A DNA stretch of 64,000 nucleotides from LGRD01 sp031415135. GTDB lineage: Bacteria; Pseudomonadota; Gammaproteobacteria; Burkholderiales; Burkholderiaceae_C. This document shows, piece by piece, positions 18,501 through 25,363 of the stretch. The stretch lies in contig JANORB010000127.1 of the NCBI GenBank assembly GCA_031415135.1, positions 36,791 through 100,790 of the forward strand, in the 5' to 3' direction. The notes under the pieces are model-generated. The model saw nothing but the letters and a program-made list of their open reading frames with translations. It was not told the DNA's origin and ran no database searches. The position numbers and the translations under genes were made by a program. The stretch's first letter is position 1. Every line of letters begins with the position of its first letter.

Positions 18501-21131
18501 CTGCACCACGTGCAGGAGTGGTGCGAATTGCACGAGCAGGCCTTCGAACAGCGCCACTCGATCTCGACCTTTGCCATCGCCGTCGGCTCAGGCGCCCGCG
18601 CTGCCGTGCCCGCGCCGGTGGGTGAGTTCGCCGCCGCCTCGGGCGAGTTCCGTTTCGACGTCCACGCCGGCCTGCGGCCGCTGCGGCCGTGGATCAACGT
18701 GCTGGCCAACCCGGCCTTTGGCGCCCAGCTGTCCGAAGCCGGCGGCGGCTACACCTGGGCGGTGAACAGCCGCCTGAACCAGCTCACCGCGTGGTCGAAC
18801 GACCCGGTGGCCGACCCGCCGGCCGAGTGGTTCCTGCTGCAGGACCGCAAGACCCTGCAGGTGTGGAACGCGGCGCCGGGCGCCTGCGGCGATGACCGTG
18901 TCGCCTACCGCGTCTCGCATGGCCAGGGCTACAGCGTCATCAGCCACCGGCGCGGCGACGTGGATGTGAAAACCTCGTGGTGCGTGGACCCGCAGACCTC
19001 GGTCAAGCAGGTTCGCGTGCGCATCATCAACCGCGGCCACAAGACGCTGCTGCTGCGGGTGATCGGGATCGCCGAGTGGATGATGGGCGCCAACCGGCCC
19101 GACCGCAGCACCGCGCAGACGGCCCTGTTCCGGCAGCGCGGGCCGCACCAGAAACTCACCGCGCTGATGTGCAGCCAGCGCGAACGCTCGGCCGGCTTTG
19201 GCGACGGCACCGCGTTCCTCGGCGTGGCCGGCGACGACGATGCGGCGGAAGACTGGACCTGCGACCGGCGCGAGTGTTTCGACGCCCGCGGGCGCCTGGT
19301 GCTGCCCGACCACTTCGGCCAGCGCAGCGGCGCCGGGCTCGACCCGTGCGCGGCCCTGTCGACCCGGCTCACGATTGCCGCCGGCGACGCCGCCGAGTGC
19401 GTGTTACAGCTCGGCTACGGCGAGACCCTGGCCGCAGCCCAGCAGCTCGCCGCACGCGCCGCCGCGACCCCGCCGCTGCAGCTCCTGGAGCAATCGCGCG
19501 AACACTGGGACACGCTGCTGGGCGCCACCACGGTGAAGACCCCCGACCCGCTGTTTGACGCGATGGTGAACCGCTGGCTGCTGTACCAGACGGTGGCCTG
19601 CCGCCTGTGGGCCAAGGCGGGCTTCTACCAGGCCGGCGGCGCCACCGGATTTCGTGACCAGTTGCAGGACGCGATGGCGCTGGCCTGGGCCGAACCCGGC
19701 ATGCTGCGGCGCCAGATCGTGATCGGCGCGTCGCGCCAGTTCGCCGCCGGCGACGTGCAGCACTGGTGGCATGCGCCCGGCGGCGCCGGTGTGCGGACGC
19801 ATTTTTCAGACGACCTGCTGTGGCTGCCGCACGCCTGCGCGCACTACCTGCGCAGCACCGGCGACACCACGCTGCTGGACGAAGAGGTGCCCTTCATCGA
19901 CGGCGACCCGATTCCCGAAGGCGCCGAGGACGCCTACTACACACCCACGGTCAGTGCGCTTGCGGCATCGGTCTACGAACATGCCGCGCGGACCATCGAT
20001 CACAGCCTGCGGGTGGGTGTGCACGGCCTGCCGCTGATGGGCAGCGGCGACTGGAACGACGGCATGAACCGGGTCGGGCATGAAGGCCGCGGCGAGTCGG
20101 TGTGGCTGGGCTGGTTCTTGTGCCAGGTGGTGGCCGACTTCGCGCCACTGGCCCGGCAGCGTGGTGACGAGGACCGGGCACAGCGCTGGGAATCCGCCGC
20201 CCGCGGCTGGAAGCTGGCGTTGAACGGCCCGGCCTGGGACGGGCAATGGTTCAAGCGCGCCTTCTTCGACGACGGGCAGGCGCTCGGTTCACATGCCAAC
20301 CCCGAAGCCCGTATCGACCTGATAGCGCAGGCCTGGAGCGTGCTGTCCGAAGCCGCGCCGCCGGCCCTGCAGCGCATGGCGCTGGCGGCGGTGGACGAAC
20401 ATCTGGTGGACCACGCGGCCGGGCTGCTCAAGCTGCTCGACCCGCCGCTTGCACACGCGCTGCCGAGCGCCGGCTACATCCAGGCCTACCCGCCGGGCGT
20501 GCGCGAAAACGGCGGCCAGTACTCGCACGCCGGCGTGTGGGCGCTGATGGCCCAGGCCCAATTTCACACCAGCCTCACCCGGCACCACCCGGCGTCGCGC
20601 GATGGCGGCGCTGGCGGCGCCGGCGGCGTCAATGGGGACCGCGCCTACCGCTACTTCACCTGGCTGAGCCCGGCGCACCGCGCCCGCCATCCGACGCACG
20701 GCGCGGTCTACGCCATCGAGCCCTATGTGATGGCCGGTGACGTGTACACCCAGCCGCCGTATGTGGGCCGCGGCGGCTGGAGCTGGTACACCGGCTCGGC
20801 GGCCTGGATGCACCGGGCGGCGATCGAGTCGATCTTCGGATTGCGCCAAGGCGCGCAGGAACTGTCGTTCACGCCCTGCCTGCCATCGCACTGGGCGCAG
20901 GCCGAGCTGAGCTTGCGCCGCGACGGCCGCACGCTGCGCTTCGTGCTGGTTCGCGCCACGGCCCCCGCAGCACTCGACGCCACCGCGCAATGGGGCGCCC
21001 AGCTGCTGCGGCCGGGACAGGCGCTGAAGTGGGCCGGCCTGCCGCCCGAGGCCTGTTTCGTGATCCCGCTGATCGACGAGCCCGGCACGGCGCTGCCCAA
21101 AGCCGGCGCCGCGGCCGCCGTGCATCCCTGA
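12552..21131 (+). CDS. Cyclic beta-1,2-glucan synthase (NdvB/Cgs-type, GT84-GH94)
   Basis: This very large inner-membrane protein (2859 residues) makes and cyclises periplasmic beta-glucan from UDP-glucose. The size and architecture match Cgs/NdvB. After an N-terminal region come hydrophobic segments at about 400-475. The glycosyltransferase (GT84) carries DSDT (Asp641), TGKGLLHV, and the acceptor motif RWTRGDWQ. More membrane helices follow at about 825-980. Then come a glucoamylase-like domain (QQLDAGFYDLL, MAHHQGMSIVALANVLL), two beta-sandwich GH94-N domains (HVLSNGRYSVTL and GGYTWAVNSRLN), and a C-terminal GH94 (alpha/alpha)6 barrel with GSGDWNDGMNRVG (Asp2503 in the general-acid motif). 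No adjacent NdvA-type exporter gene is seen. Linkage type (1,2) is inferred from the family. Confidence 0.93.
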   Translation: MSQPELRRLIPAASPALCDILDGSRGPVEPPIRSEIFGLQRFAQHGRSLGETHRAAPAASRAATFFPRLRSNIRALREAHRYIGAQASTGYDVSPAAEWLLDNFHLIEAQLKEIHEGLPRSYFRALPVLLDEPLAGLPRVYGVAWAFVAHTDGAFDEELLMQFLSAYQETRELSLSEMWALPTTLRVVLIENLRRLAERVATNKAAREVANLCSDEIDSTPVERLDELLALLNRRGVGRVFLAQMAQRLLDRRSTGYAPYHEWLRSALPDLAAMQAQQPADEAADNLSVSNAVTSLRAISDADWPDIVGRTSALMQLMLTSPMFEAEHVATRDQTLHGIERLAKRGRLSEVSVAQTLLALMRAAAGTDGAASAGASHWLRGPGRAALVRALDLQEPGAALAAVPWRAVGRRVALPIYLGALLLGTLGLVTWMLLRQHPALAGAGTPLALTLLGAALMLFPASEALVAVINRLISESARPKHLPRLAFASGIPAEHRVMVVIPAMLTSAESTRELVHRLQLHYLANPEAQAQFGLLTDWADADTEHTPADAELLDSAARHLRELNRRHPPADAAAGAAPRFIVLHRHRVFSDTEQRWIGWERKRGKLEQLVDALALGTGGAFMDLGDASRIAPDTRYIVTLDSDTQLPPGRLRELVGVAAHPHNQPRLDASRRVVASGYGILQPRVVTPLPAPKDFTLYHWLFAGQCGIDPYSAATSEVYQDVFGEGTFTGKGLLHVRAMHAVLSGRLPPGQVLSHDLLEGSLARCAAVTDITVIEDAPFHADVAASRVHRWTRGDWQLLPFLLDPKRYPTRVINRWKMFDNLRRSLVAPMSLALLLLALAGCVVSPWAALALVMAAFSAGPLMGAVAGFSPSRDDMAKLHFYSQAATDLARALLGGVWLLAQLLQQALLAVDAVVRALYRMTVSRRHLLQWTTAAAAQAQASTEFVALLRRHWSLPVVATVLLVALFFAGTPTPALALALCGLWAASPVWTWWVSRTPPPAEDAALPPQDQAYLEGIARDTWRFFERCVGPDDKHLPPDNLQTTPHDMVAHRTSPTNIGLYLLAVACARQFGWIGTRELLARMEATVATLASLQRHRGHFLNWYDTQSLAPLLPMYVSTVDSGNLSGHLLAVAQACLELAHAPFDGAASQRALRASRLRLAPLLAQRSTLAPPLRDELRWRIGDHRATVRSAALDAQNSQGAGPDDAVQRLRALAQHCEQLAWQADFSFLYHRRRHLFHIGYRVAEQQLDAGFYDLLASESRLTSLLAIAKGDVPVSHWASLGRLFYAVGAGAGLRSWSGSMFEYLMPSLVLDEPHGSVLREACQAALREQIEFAEAHQVPWGISESAYAGSDHTLAYQYAPQGVPRLALRRTPPDELVIAPYATALAAQVVPHRATVNFAALEALAARARYGFIEALDFTPARQAGGERFTPVNTFMAHHQGMSIVALANVLLGGPAQRWGMANAAIEAVDSLLHERVPREVSMLYAPPAGPPPQALQRRSPGLLREVSPGAAALEPTHVLSNGRYSVTLRANGAGWSRWGATGITRWRDDALRDAHGSFFYLRWLDATEPDDDDPAPARPATRLHSITHHPAPDPAAHYHSIYHADRVCFDAAWPAMQAHTTVWVSPEDDIEFRQIEVRNLSDRTLEVELLSAFEVTLSDERADEAHPAFTNLFVRAAWHAAQQALVFERKPRLATETGVQVAQFLAASDAHLVSLRVQTDRQRWLGRNHAASQPLASFDALPAATPEEGAALDTGLDPVCAFAVRLRIPPRAKAGVTFATVASDNAGTLRAVIDKYRQASHVQRASLMSATLAGIRLRALRISAENFAAMQMLTTALVLSLARPRVRDDRADEAATVCDRQLLWRFGISGDRPLILVSAGVTQGLGLLRSLAQGLSLWSWGGIACDLVVVNAEPASYLMALQREIVALRERHGAGATEPGPARPASTGFHVLRADELSSDELSTLQARACVHLNADGRPLLHHVQEWCELHEQAFEQRHSISTFAIAVGSGARAAVPAPVGEFAAASGEFRFDVHAGLRPLRPWINVLANPAFGAQLSEAGGGYTWAVNSRLNQLTAWSNDPVADPPAEWFLLQDRKTLQVWNAAPGACGDDRVAYRVSHGQGYSVISHRRGDVDVKTSWCVDPQTSVKQVRVRIINRGHKTLLLRVIGIAEWMMGANRPDRSTAQTALFRQRGPHQKLTALMCSQRERSAGFGDGTAFLGVAGDDDAAEDWTCDRRECFDARGRLVLPDHFGQRSGAGLDPCAALSTRLTIAAGDAAECVLQLGYGETLAAAQQLAARAAATPPLQLLEQSREHWDTLLGATTVKTPDPLFDAMVNRWLLYQTVACRLWAKAGFYQAGGATGFRDQLQDAMALAWAEPGMLRRQIVIGASRQFAAGDVQHWWHAPGGAGVRTHFSDDLLWLPHACAHYLRSTGDTTLLDEEVPFIDGDPIPEGAEDAYYTPTVSALAASVYEHAARTIDHSLRVGVHGLPLMGSGDWNDGMNRVGHEGRGESVWLGWFLCQVVADFAPLARQRGDEDRAQRWESAARGWKLALNGPAWDGQWFKRAFFDDGQALGSHANPEARIDLIAQAWSVLSEAAPPALQRMALAAVDEHLVDHAAGLLKLLDPPLAHALPSAGYIQAYPPGVRENGGQYSHAGVWALMAQAQFHTSLTRHHPASRDGGAGGAGGVNGDRAYRYFTWLSPAHRARHPTHGAVYAIEPYVMAGDVYTQPPYVGRGGWSWYTGSAAWMHRAAIESIFGLRQGAQELSFTPCLPSHWAQAELSLRRDGRTLRFVLVRATAPAALDATAQWGAQLLRPGQALKWAGLPPEACFVIPLIDEPGTALPKAGAAAAVHP

Positions 21132-21151
21132 CTCCAGCGGCAGGAGGCTGC

Positions 21152-21709
21152 ATGAAAAAGGCGAACGACCTGGCGCAGCGGCTGTTCGGGGTTCCGTACG
21201 AGTCCTTGGACGAACCGACCCAGAAGGTGGCGCGCCACGTGGCCGGCCGCACCCACATCGCCCGCAATACCGCCGCCAAGCCCGAAGGCAAGCCCAGGCT
21301 GGGCGAGCGCGCGGCCGACGCGGTGGCGCGCTTCGGCGGATCGTGGGCCTTCATCACCCTGTTTGGCGCGACCCTGCTCGCGTGGGTGGCCTTGAACACC
21401 TTTCTCGTCGCCAGCCGCGGCAAGACCTTCGACCCCTACCCGTTCATCCTGCTGAACCTGTTCCTGTCGATGCTGGCCGCAGTGCAGGCGCCGATCATCC
21501 TGATGTCGCAGAACCGGCAGGCCGAAAAGGACCGCTTGAATGCGGAGCACGACTACGAAGTCAACCTCAAGGCCGAACTCGAAATCATGCTGCTGCATGA
21601 AAAGGTCGACCTGCTGCGAGAAGGCCAGTGGACCCAGTTGCTGGCCTTGCAGGAACAGCAGCTTGCGTTGCTGACGACCTTGATCAACCGGGAGGCCGGC
21701 GCGGCCTGA
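21152..21709 (+). CDS. DUF1003 family membrane protein
   Basis: This is a 185-residue protein with two central hydrophobic helices (WAFITLFGATLLAWVALNTFLV and YPFILLNLFLSMLAAVQAPIILMSQNRQ). The second carries the conserved DPYPFILLNL and MSQNRQ signature of DUF1003. A C-terminal amphipathic helix follows. The start at 21152 has CAGGAGG upstream. The gene begins 20 bases after the glucan synthase and probably shares its transcript. Members are inner-membrane proteins of unknown function, sometimes called cyclic-nucleotide-binding-like because of misannotation. No such domain is present here. Confidence 0.85.
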   Translation: MKKANDLAQRLFGVPYESLDEPTQKVARHVAGRTHIARNTAAKPEGKPRLGERAADAVARFGGSWAFITLFGATLLAWVALNTFLVASRGKTFDPYPFILLNLFLSMLAAVQAPIILMSQNRQAEKDRLNAEHDYEVNLKAELEIMLLHEKVDLLREGQWTQLLALQEQQLALLTTLINREAGAA

Positions 21710-21889
21710 AGCCGCAGCCAGCCGGCGCAGACCTCAATCCCACAGCGCCGCGCGGTGCCGTCCTACACGCGCAGGCGCCGGGCGCCGATGGTCGCGCCGG
21801 GCCGGCATTCCTACAGTTCGTTCATCGGCTCGATGTGCGACGCAATCACTTCGATGCACCCCGCCGATCCAACAACGCAGGAACTCGAC

Positions 21890-22462
21890 ATGGCCGCAAA
21901 AATTGAACCCACCAACGTGAAGCAGCTTCCGGTGTCGGCATACGTGCCGATGAAGCTGGACGAGTCGGCCATCGACGCCGCCCGGCGCAGCCTGGACCAG
22001 GGCGCGGTGACGCCCAACTACGGGCCGTGGCGCGAAGACGTGATCAAGCTGCTCAACGATTCGCTGGCGACCGAACTGGTCTGCGTGCTGCGCTACCGGC
22101 GCCACCATTTCACCGCCGATGGGCTGGCCTCGCCGAAGATCGCCGAAGAATTCCTGGTCCATGCGAATGAAGAACAAGGGCATGCCGACCGCCTGGCCCA
22201 GCGCATCGTGCAACTCGGCGGCGAGCCCGACTTTTCGCCCGACTCGCTGAGCAAGCGCAGCCACGCGGCGTACGACGATTCGTCCGACCTGAAGGCAATG
22301 ATCAAGGCCAACCTGATCGCCGAACGTGTGGCCATCGAAAGCTACAGCCAGCTCATCGGCCTGATCGGCGACAAGGATTCCACCACCCGGCGCCTGCTCG
22401 AAGACATCCTGAGCGACGAACAGGAACATGCCGACGAGTTGAAGGACTGGCTCGCCAACTGA
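21890..22462 (+). CDS. Bacterioferritin-like diiron ferritin-family protein
   Basis: This is a 190-residue four-helix bundle. The diiron ligands are all visible: Glu in SLATELVCVLRYRRHHF, ExxH in NEEQGHAD, Glu in IAERVAIESY and ExxH in SDEQEHADEL. The pattern is that of bacterioferritin. However, the position of the bacterioferritin heme ligand Met (E-M-x-H) is Gln here, so heme binding is unlikely. The ATG at 21890 is preceded by AGGAACTCGAC. Upstream in-frame codons lack a ribosome-binding site. It begins a run of small stress-type genes (ferritin, BON, CsbD). The likely role is iron storage or detoxification, possibly peroxide protection. Confidence 0.85.
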   Translation: MAAKIEPTNVKQLPVSAYVPMKLDESAIDAARRSLDQGAVTPNYGPWREDVIKLLNDSLATELVCVLRYRRHHFTADGLASPKIAEEFLVHANEEQGHADRLAQRIVQLGGEPDFSPDSLSKRSHAAYDDSSDLKAMIKANLIAERVAIESYSQLIGLIGDKDSTTRRLLEDILSDEQEHADELKDWLAN

Positions 22463-22486
22463 GCCGGCTCGCACCGTTTCTGCCCA

Positions 22487-22512
22487 TGGGTGGTGGGGCT
22501 CATCACCACCCA
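22487..22512 (+). terminator. Hairpin between ferritin-like and BON genes
   Basis: A 9-bp stem (TGGGTGGTG / CACCACCCA) with an 8-base loop lies 24 bases after the ferritin-like stop. It has no T-tract, so full termination is uncertain. It could limit read-through into the BON gene. Confidence 0.45.
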
Positions 22513-22554
22513 GTCCATCCAAATCGCAAGCCAACTTTTTACTGGAGATTCACC

Positions 22555-22869
22555 ATGCACATTCGCACCACGCTGGCCGCCACCATGACCGCCGTCGTCC
22601 TGCTCACCACCGCCGGTTGCGCTGTCACGCGCGGCCAGGAAACAGTCGGCGCCTACGTCGACGACGCGGCCATCACCACCTCGGTGAAAACCCGCTTCAT
22701 CGACAACAAGGAAGTCGACGCGTCGTCGATCAAGGTCGAAACGCTCAATGGCACCGTGATGCTGTCCGGCTTCGCGAAGAACGCCACCGAGAAGTCGACC
22801 GCCGAGAGCATCGCGATGAAGGTCAAGGGCGTGAAGATGGTCAAGAACGAAATCGCCGTCCGCCCTTGA
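22555..22869 (+). CDS. BON-domain lipoprotein (OsmY-like)
   Basis: This is a 104-residue protein with a lipoprotein signal (TAVVLLTTAGC). Residues 35-104 form a single BON domain (AAITTSVKTRFIDNKEVDASSIKVET, TVMLSGFAKN, VKGVKMVKNEIAV). BON domains associate with phospholipid membranes and are typical of osmotic-stress proteins such as OsmY. The start has GGAG seven bases upstream. It lies between the ferritin-like gene and csbD, forming a group often induced by general stress. Location is probably the periplasmic face of a membrane, anchored by lipid. Confidence 0.88.
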   Translation: MHIRTTLAATMTAVVLLTTAGCAVTRGQETVGAYVDDAAITTSVKTRFIDNKEVDASSIKVETLNGTVMLSGFAKNATEKSTAESIAMKVKGVKMVKNEIAVRP

Positions 22870-22876
22870 GCAAATT

Positions 22877-22896
22877 CACCAGCGCCCGCGCTGGTG
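22877..22896 (+). terminator. Hairpin between BON and CsbD genes
   Basis: A stem of 8-9 bp (CACCAGCG / CGCTGGTG) lies eight bases after the BON stop and is followed by ATTGTTC. It is probably an attenuating or stabilising hairpin rather than a strong terminator. Confidence 0.4.
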
Positions 22897-22933
22897 ATTG
22901 TTCAACCCACGACTCGCACCGAAGGAGATTTTC

Positions 22934-23170
22934 ATGAATTGGGACACCATTCAAGGCAACTGGAAACAAGCCACCGGCAAGGCCAAGGAGCAATGGGGCA
23001 AGCTGACCGACGATGACTTCGACGTCGTCGCCGGCCGCCGCGACCAGCTCGCCGGCAAGATCCAGGAGCGCTACGGCGTGGCCAAGGACGAGGCCGAAAG
23101 GCAAGTGACCGAGTGGGAGCGCAAGGCGACCGACTCGTGGTTCACCACCGACAAGAAAACCCGGGTCTGA
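22934..23170 (+). CDS. CsbD family stress-response protein
   Basis: This is a 78-residue hydrophilic protein beginning MNWDTIQGNWKQATGKAKEQWGKLTDDD, the CsbD signature. The second half (LAGKIQERYGVAKDEAERQVTEWE) completes the two-helix repeat. CsbD proteins are abundant cytoplasmic stress proteins, sigma-B dependent in Bacillus, with no known enzymatic role. The ATG at 22934 has AAGGAGA eight bases upstream. It is the last gene before a strong terminator. Confidence 0.93.
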   Translation: MNWDTIQGNWKQATGKAKEQWGKLTDDDFDVVAGRRDQLAGKIQERYGVAKDEAERQVTEWERKATDSWFTTDKKTRV

Positions 23171-23200
23171 TTCGCACCTGACAGCGTTCTTGATCCCTAT

Positions 23201-23242
23201 CGCCCCGCGTTCGCTACCGAACTGCGGGGCGTTTCCATTTTT
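23201..23242 (+). terminator. Rho-independent terminator after csbD
   Basis: A 13-bp stem with one bulged base (CGCCCCGCGTTCG / CGAACTGCGGGGCG), a CTAC loop and a following TTTCCATTTTT tract. It separates the stress-gene run from the AI-2E transporter gene. Confidence 0.85.
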
Positions 23243-23253
23243 GATGTCTGCCG

Positions 23254-24456
23254 ATGAATGCGCCCGAAGCCGCTGTGGTGAACGTGGAGACCGAGCTGGC
23301 GATGCTGCCTTCGCTGGCCGCGCCACCACGCTCGAGCGCGGCCGCAACGGTCATGGCCACGCTGGCGGTGATTGCCGCGCTGTGGTGGGGCCAGCGTTTC
23401 CTGATTCCATTGGCCGCCGGCCTGATGCTGGCGATGCTGGTGATGCCGCTCGCCGTGCGCCTGGAATCCGGGTTGCGCAGCCGCGCGGCCGCCACCGTGT
23501 TGAGCCTGGCGCTGGTGATGGGCGCCCTGGTGGCGGGTGCGATGGCATTCGGCGGACAGTTGGTGCGCGTGGCCGAGCGCGCACCCGAAATGATCAGCAT
23601 GGTGGCGCAACAACTGGCCGAACGAGAGCCGGGTGCCGACTCGCTGCTGACCCGGGCGCGTGTGGCCTTGCAGGAACTGGACCGCGCGGCCGACCGGGCG
23701 ATCGCCGGCAAACCCCTGGTGCGACCGGGCCGCCGGGCCGCTGCGCTCGCCGCAGCGGCACCGGCGTCGGCGGCCACACCGAACAACAACATCACCGCGG
23801 GCGCCACGGTCGTGCTGCGCGAAACGGCGGTCACGGGTTCGAGCGCCTTGCTCAATTTCGCCGGCAACCTGAGCATCATATTTTTCATCGCATTTTTTGT
23901 CCTGGTCGGCGGCAAGCCGCTGACCGTGCGCTTTCTCGGGCTGTGGAGCTACCACCCCGCGGCGCACGAACACGCACAGCGCGCGGTGCTCGAATGCGCG
24001 CGCCAGATCCGCATCTACGGCGGCGTGCTGCTGGTCACCAACACCGTGGTCGGCGTGGCGGTATGGATTGCCTTTTCGCTCGCCGATCTGCCCGATGCCG
24101 CTGGCTGGGGCGTGACCGCCGCAGTGCTGCATGTGGTGCCGTATCTCGGCATGGCCGTGCTCACCGGCCTGGGGGCCGCCGAAGCATTCCTGGTGCACGA
24201 AACGCTGGGCGCGGCACTCGGCATGGCGGCCTTCGTCGTGGTTCTGTCCACGCTGATCGGCACGCTCGTGACCGCGTGGCTGCAGGGGCGCGCGGCCAAG
24301 ATGAATGCGGCCGCCGTCTTCATCGGCCTGGTGTTCTGGGGCGCGCTGTGGGGCGTCTGGGGGCTGTTCCTCGGGCCGGCGCTGGTGGTGCTGCTCAAGG
24401 TGGTGGCCGAACACTCACGCTCCGGCTTGCGATTGGCCAAGCTGATGCAAGGCTGA
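23254..24456 (+). CDS. AI-2E family transporter (PerM/TqsA-like)
   Basis: This is a 400-residue inner-membrane protein with about eight hydrophobic segments. Two lie near the N-terminus (about residues 30-65), one follows at about 75-95, and a large soluble loop spans 100-205. The C-terminal membrane half includes IIFFIAFFVLVGG, YGGVLLVTNTVVGVAVWIAF, HVVPYLGMAVLTGLGA and GLVFWGALWGVWGLFLGPALVVLLKV. The last segment with WG-x-LG(P) is typical of the family. Members export varied small molecules, so the autoinducer-2 name should not be taken as its substrate. It begins just after a terminator and so needs its own promoter. The ribosome-binding site is weak. Confidence 0.85.
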   Translation: MNAPEAAVVNVETELAMLPSLAAPPRSSAAATVMATLAVIAALWWGQRFLIPLAAGLMLAMLVMPLAVRLESGLRSRAAATVLSLALVMGALVAGAMAFGGQLVRVAERAPEMISMVAQQLAEREPGADSLLTRARVALQELDRAADRAIAGKPLVRPGRRAAALAAAAPASAATPNNNITAGATVVLRETAVTGSSALLNFAGNLSIIFFIAFFVLVGGKPLTVRFLGLWSYHPAAHEHAQRAVLECARQIRIYGGVLLVTNTVVGVAVWIAFSLADLPDAAGWGVTAAVLHVVPYLGMAVLTGLGAAEAFLVHETLGAALGMAAFVVVLSTLIGTLVTAWLQGRAAKMNAAAVFIGLVFWGALWGVWGLFLGPALVVLLKVVAEHSRSGLRLAKLMQG

Positions 24457-24477
24457 GAGAGCAAGACGCGGCCCAAG

Positions 24478-24510
24478 AAAAATCCCCTCAAATCGAGTGA
24501 CTTGAGGGGA
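24478..24510 (-). terminator. Rho-independent terminator after tRNA-Val
   Basis: Reading the minus strand, a 9-bp stem (TCCCCTCAA / TTGAGGGGA) is followed by TTTTT. It lies about seven bases beyond the encoded CCA end of the tRNA and also bounds the convergent transporter gene. Confidence 0.85.
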
Positions 24511-24516
24511 CTTGAC

Positions 24517-24591
24517 TGGTGGGCGGTGCAGGGTTCGAACCTGCGACTTCCACCGTGTGAAGGTGGCACTCTACCGCTGAGTTAACCGCCC
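24517..24591 (-). tRNA. tRNA-Val (anticodon CAC)
   Basis: On the minus strand the cloverleaf starts GGGCGGTTAACTCAGCGG. The acceptor stem is GGGCGGT/ACCGCCC, the anticodon stem CCACC/GGTGG encloses loop TTCACAC (anticodon CAC, reading GUG codons), and the T-loop is GGTTCGAACC. The 3' CCA is encoded (24517-24519). A terminator follows, and dnaQ lies upstream on the same strand. Confidence 0.95.
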
Positions 24592-24652
24592 GAATCGGGC
24601 CGCTTGACACCGGGCAAACATGGTCCAAAGCAGGCCGAATTATGCCACAGCG

Positions 24653-25354
24653 CTAGGCCGCCACTCGCCACACGGCGCGGCCGCCGCTGGCCTTGTCGAG
24701 TTCGGCCAGCAGTTGCGTGTGGGCCGCGATTTCGGCGTCGTCCGCCTCGATGACAAAGGCGTCGAGTTGGCTGAAATCAACCGCATCGACGCTGAGTTCG
24801 GACGACCTTGAATCGTCGGCCTCGATCACCAGCGATTCCTGCCCCCGTGTCATGCAGATGTAGACCTGGGCCAGCAAGCCGGCGTCGAGCAGCGCGCCAT
24901 GCAGGTCGCGATTCGAGTTGTCCACTTCGAGCCGCCGGCACAACGCGTCGAGCGAATTCGCCTTGCCGGGAAACATTTCGCGCGCCATGAACAGGCTGTC
25001 GGTCACCTGGGCGACATGGGTCTCGAACTTGGGCCGGCCGATGCGCTTGAGCTCCTGGTTCAGAAAGCCCATATCGAAGGCGGCGTTGTGGATGACGATG
25101 TCGGCGCCGGCCACGTAGGCCAGCAACTCGTCGGCGACACTGGCGAACAAGGGCTTGTCGGCCAGAAACTCGTCGCTCAGCCCGTGGATGGCAAACGCGC
25201 CGTCGCTGTTGGGCCGCTCCGGGTTCAGGTAGAAATGCAGGTTGTTGCCCGACAGCCGGCGGTTGATCATCTCGACGCAACCGATCTCGATGATGCGGTC
25301 ACCCGTTTCGGCGCTGAGGCCGGTGGTTTCGGTGTCCAGGAAGATTTGTCGCAC
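24653..25354 (-). CDS. dnaQ: DNA polymerase III epsilon subunit (3'-5' proofreading exonuclease)
   Basis: This is a 233-residue exonuclease that proofreads for the replicative polymerase. The DEDDh residues are visible: DTETTG near residue 7 (Exo I), HNAAFDMGFLN around 90 (Exo II), and an H-x4-D (HGALLDA) near 155 (Exo III). The C-terminal segment after about 180 is the region that binds the polymerase alpha subunit in the family. The gene lies 61 bases upstream of tRNA-Val and nine bases downstream of lgt on the same strand. The product and role are certain. Confidence 0.96.
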   Translation of the reverse strand: MRQIFLDTETTGLSAETGDRIIEIGCVEMINRRLSGNNLHFYLNPERPNSDGAFAIHGLSDEFLADKPLFASVADELLAYVAGADIVIHNAAFDMGFLNQELKRIGRPKFETHVAQVTDSLFMAREMFPGKANSLDALCRRLEVDNSNRDLHGALLDAGLLAQVYICMTRGQESLVIEADDSRSSELSVDAVDFSQLDAFVIEADDAEIAAHTQLLAELDKASGGRAVWRVAA

Positions 25355-25363
25355 GCAGGGCTC

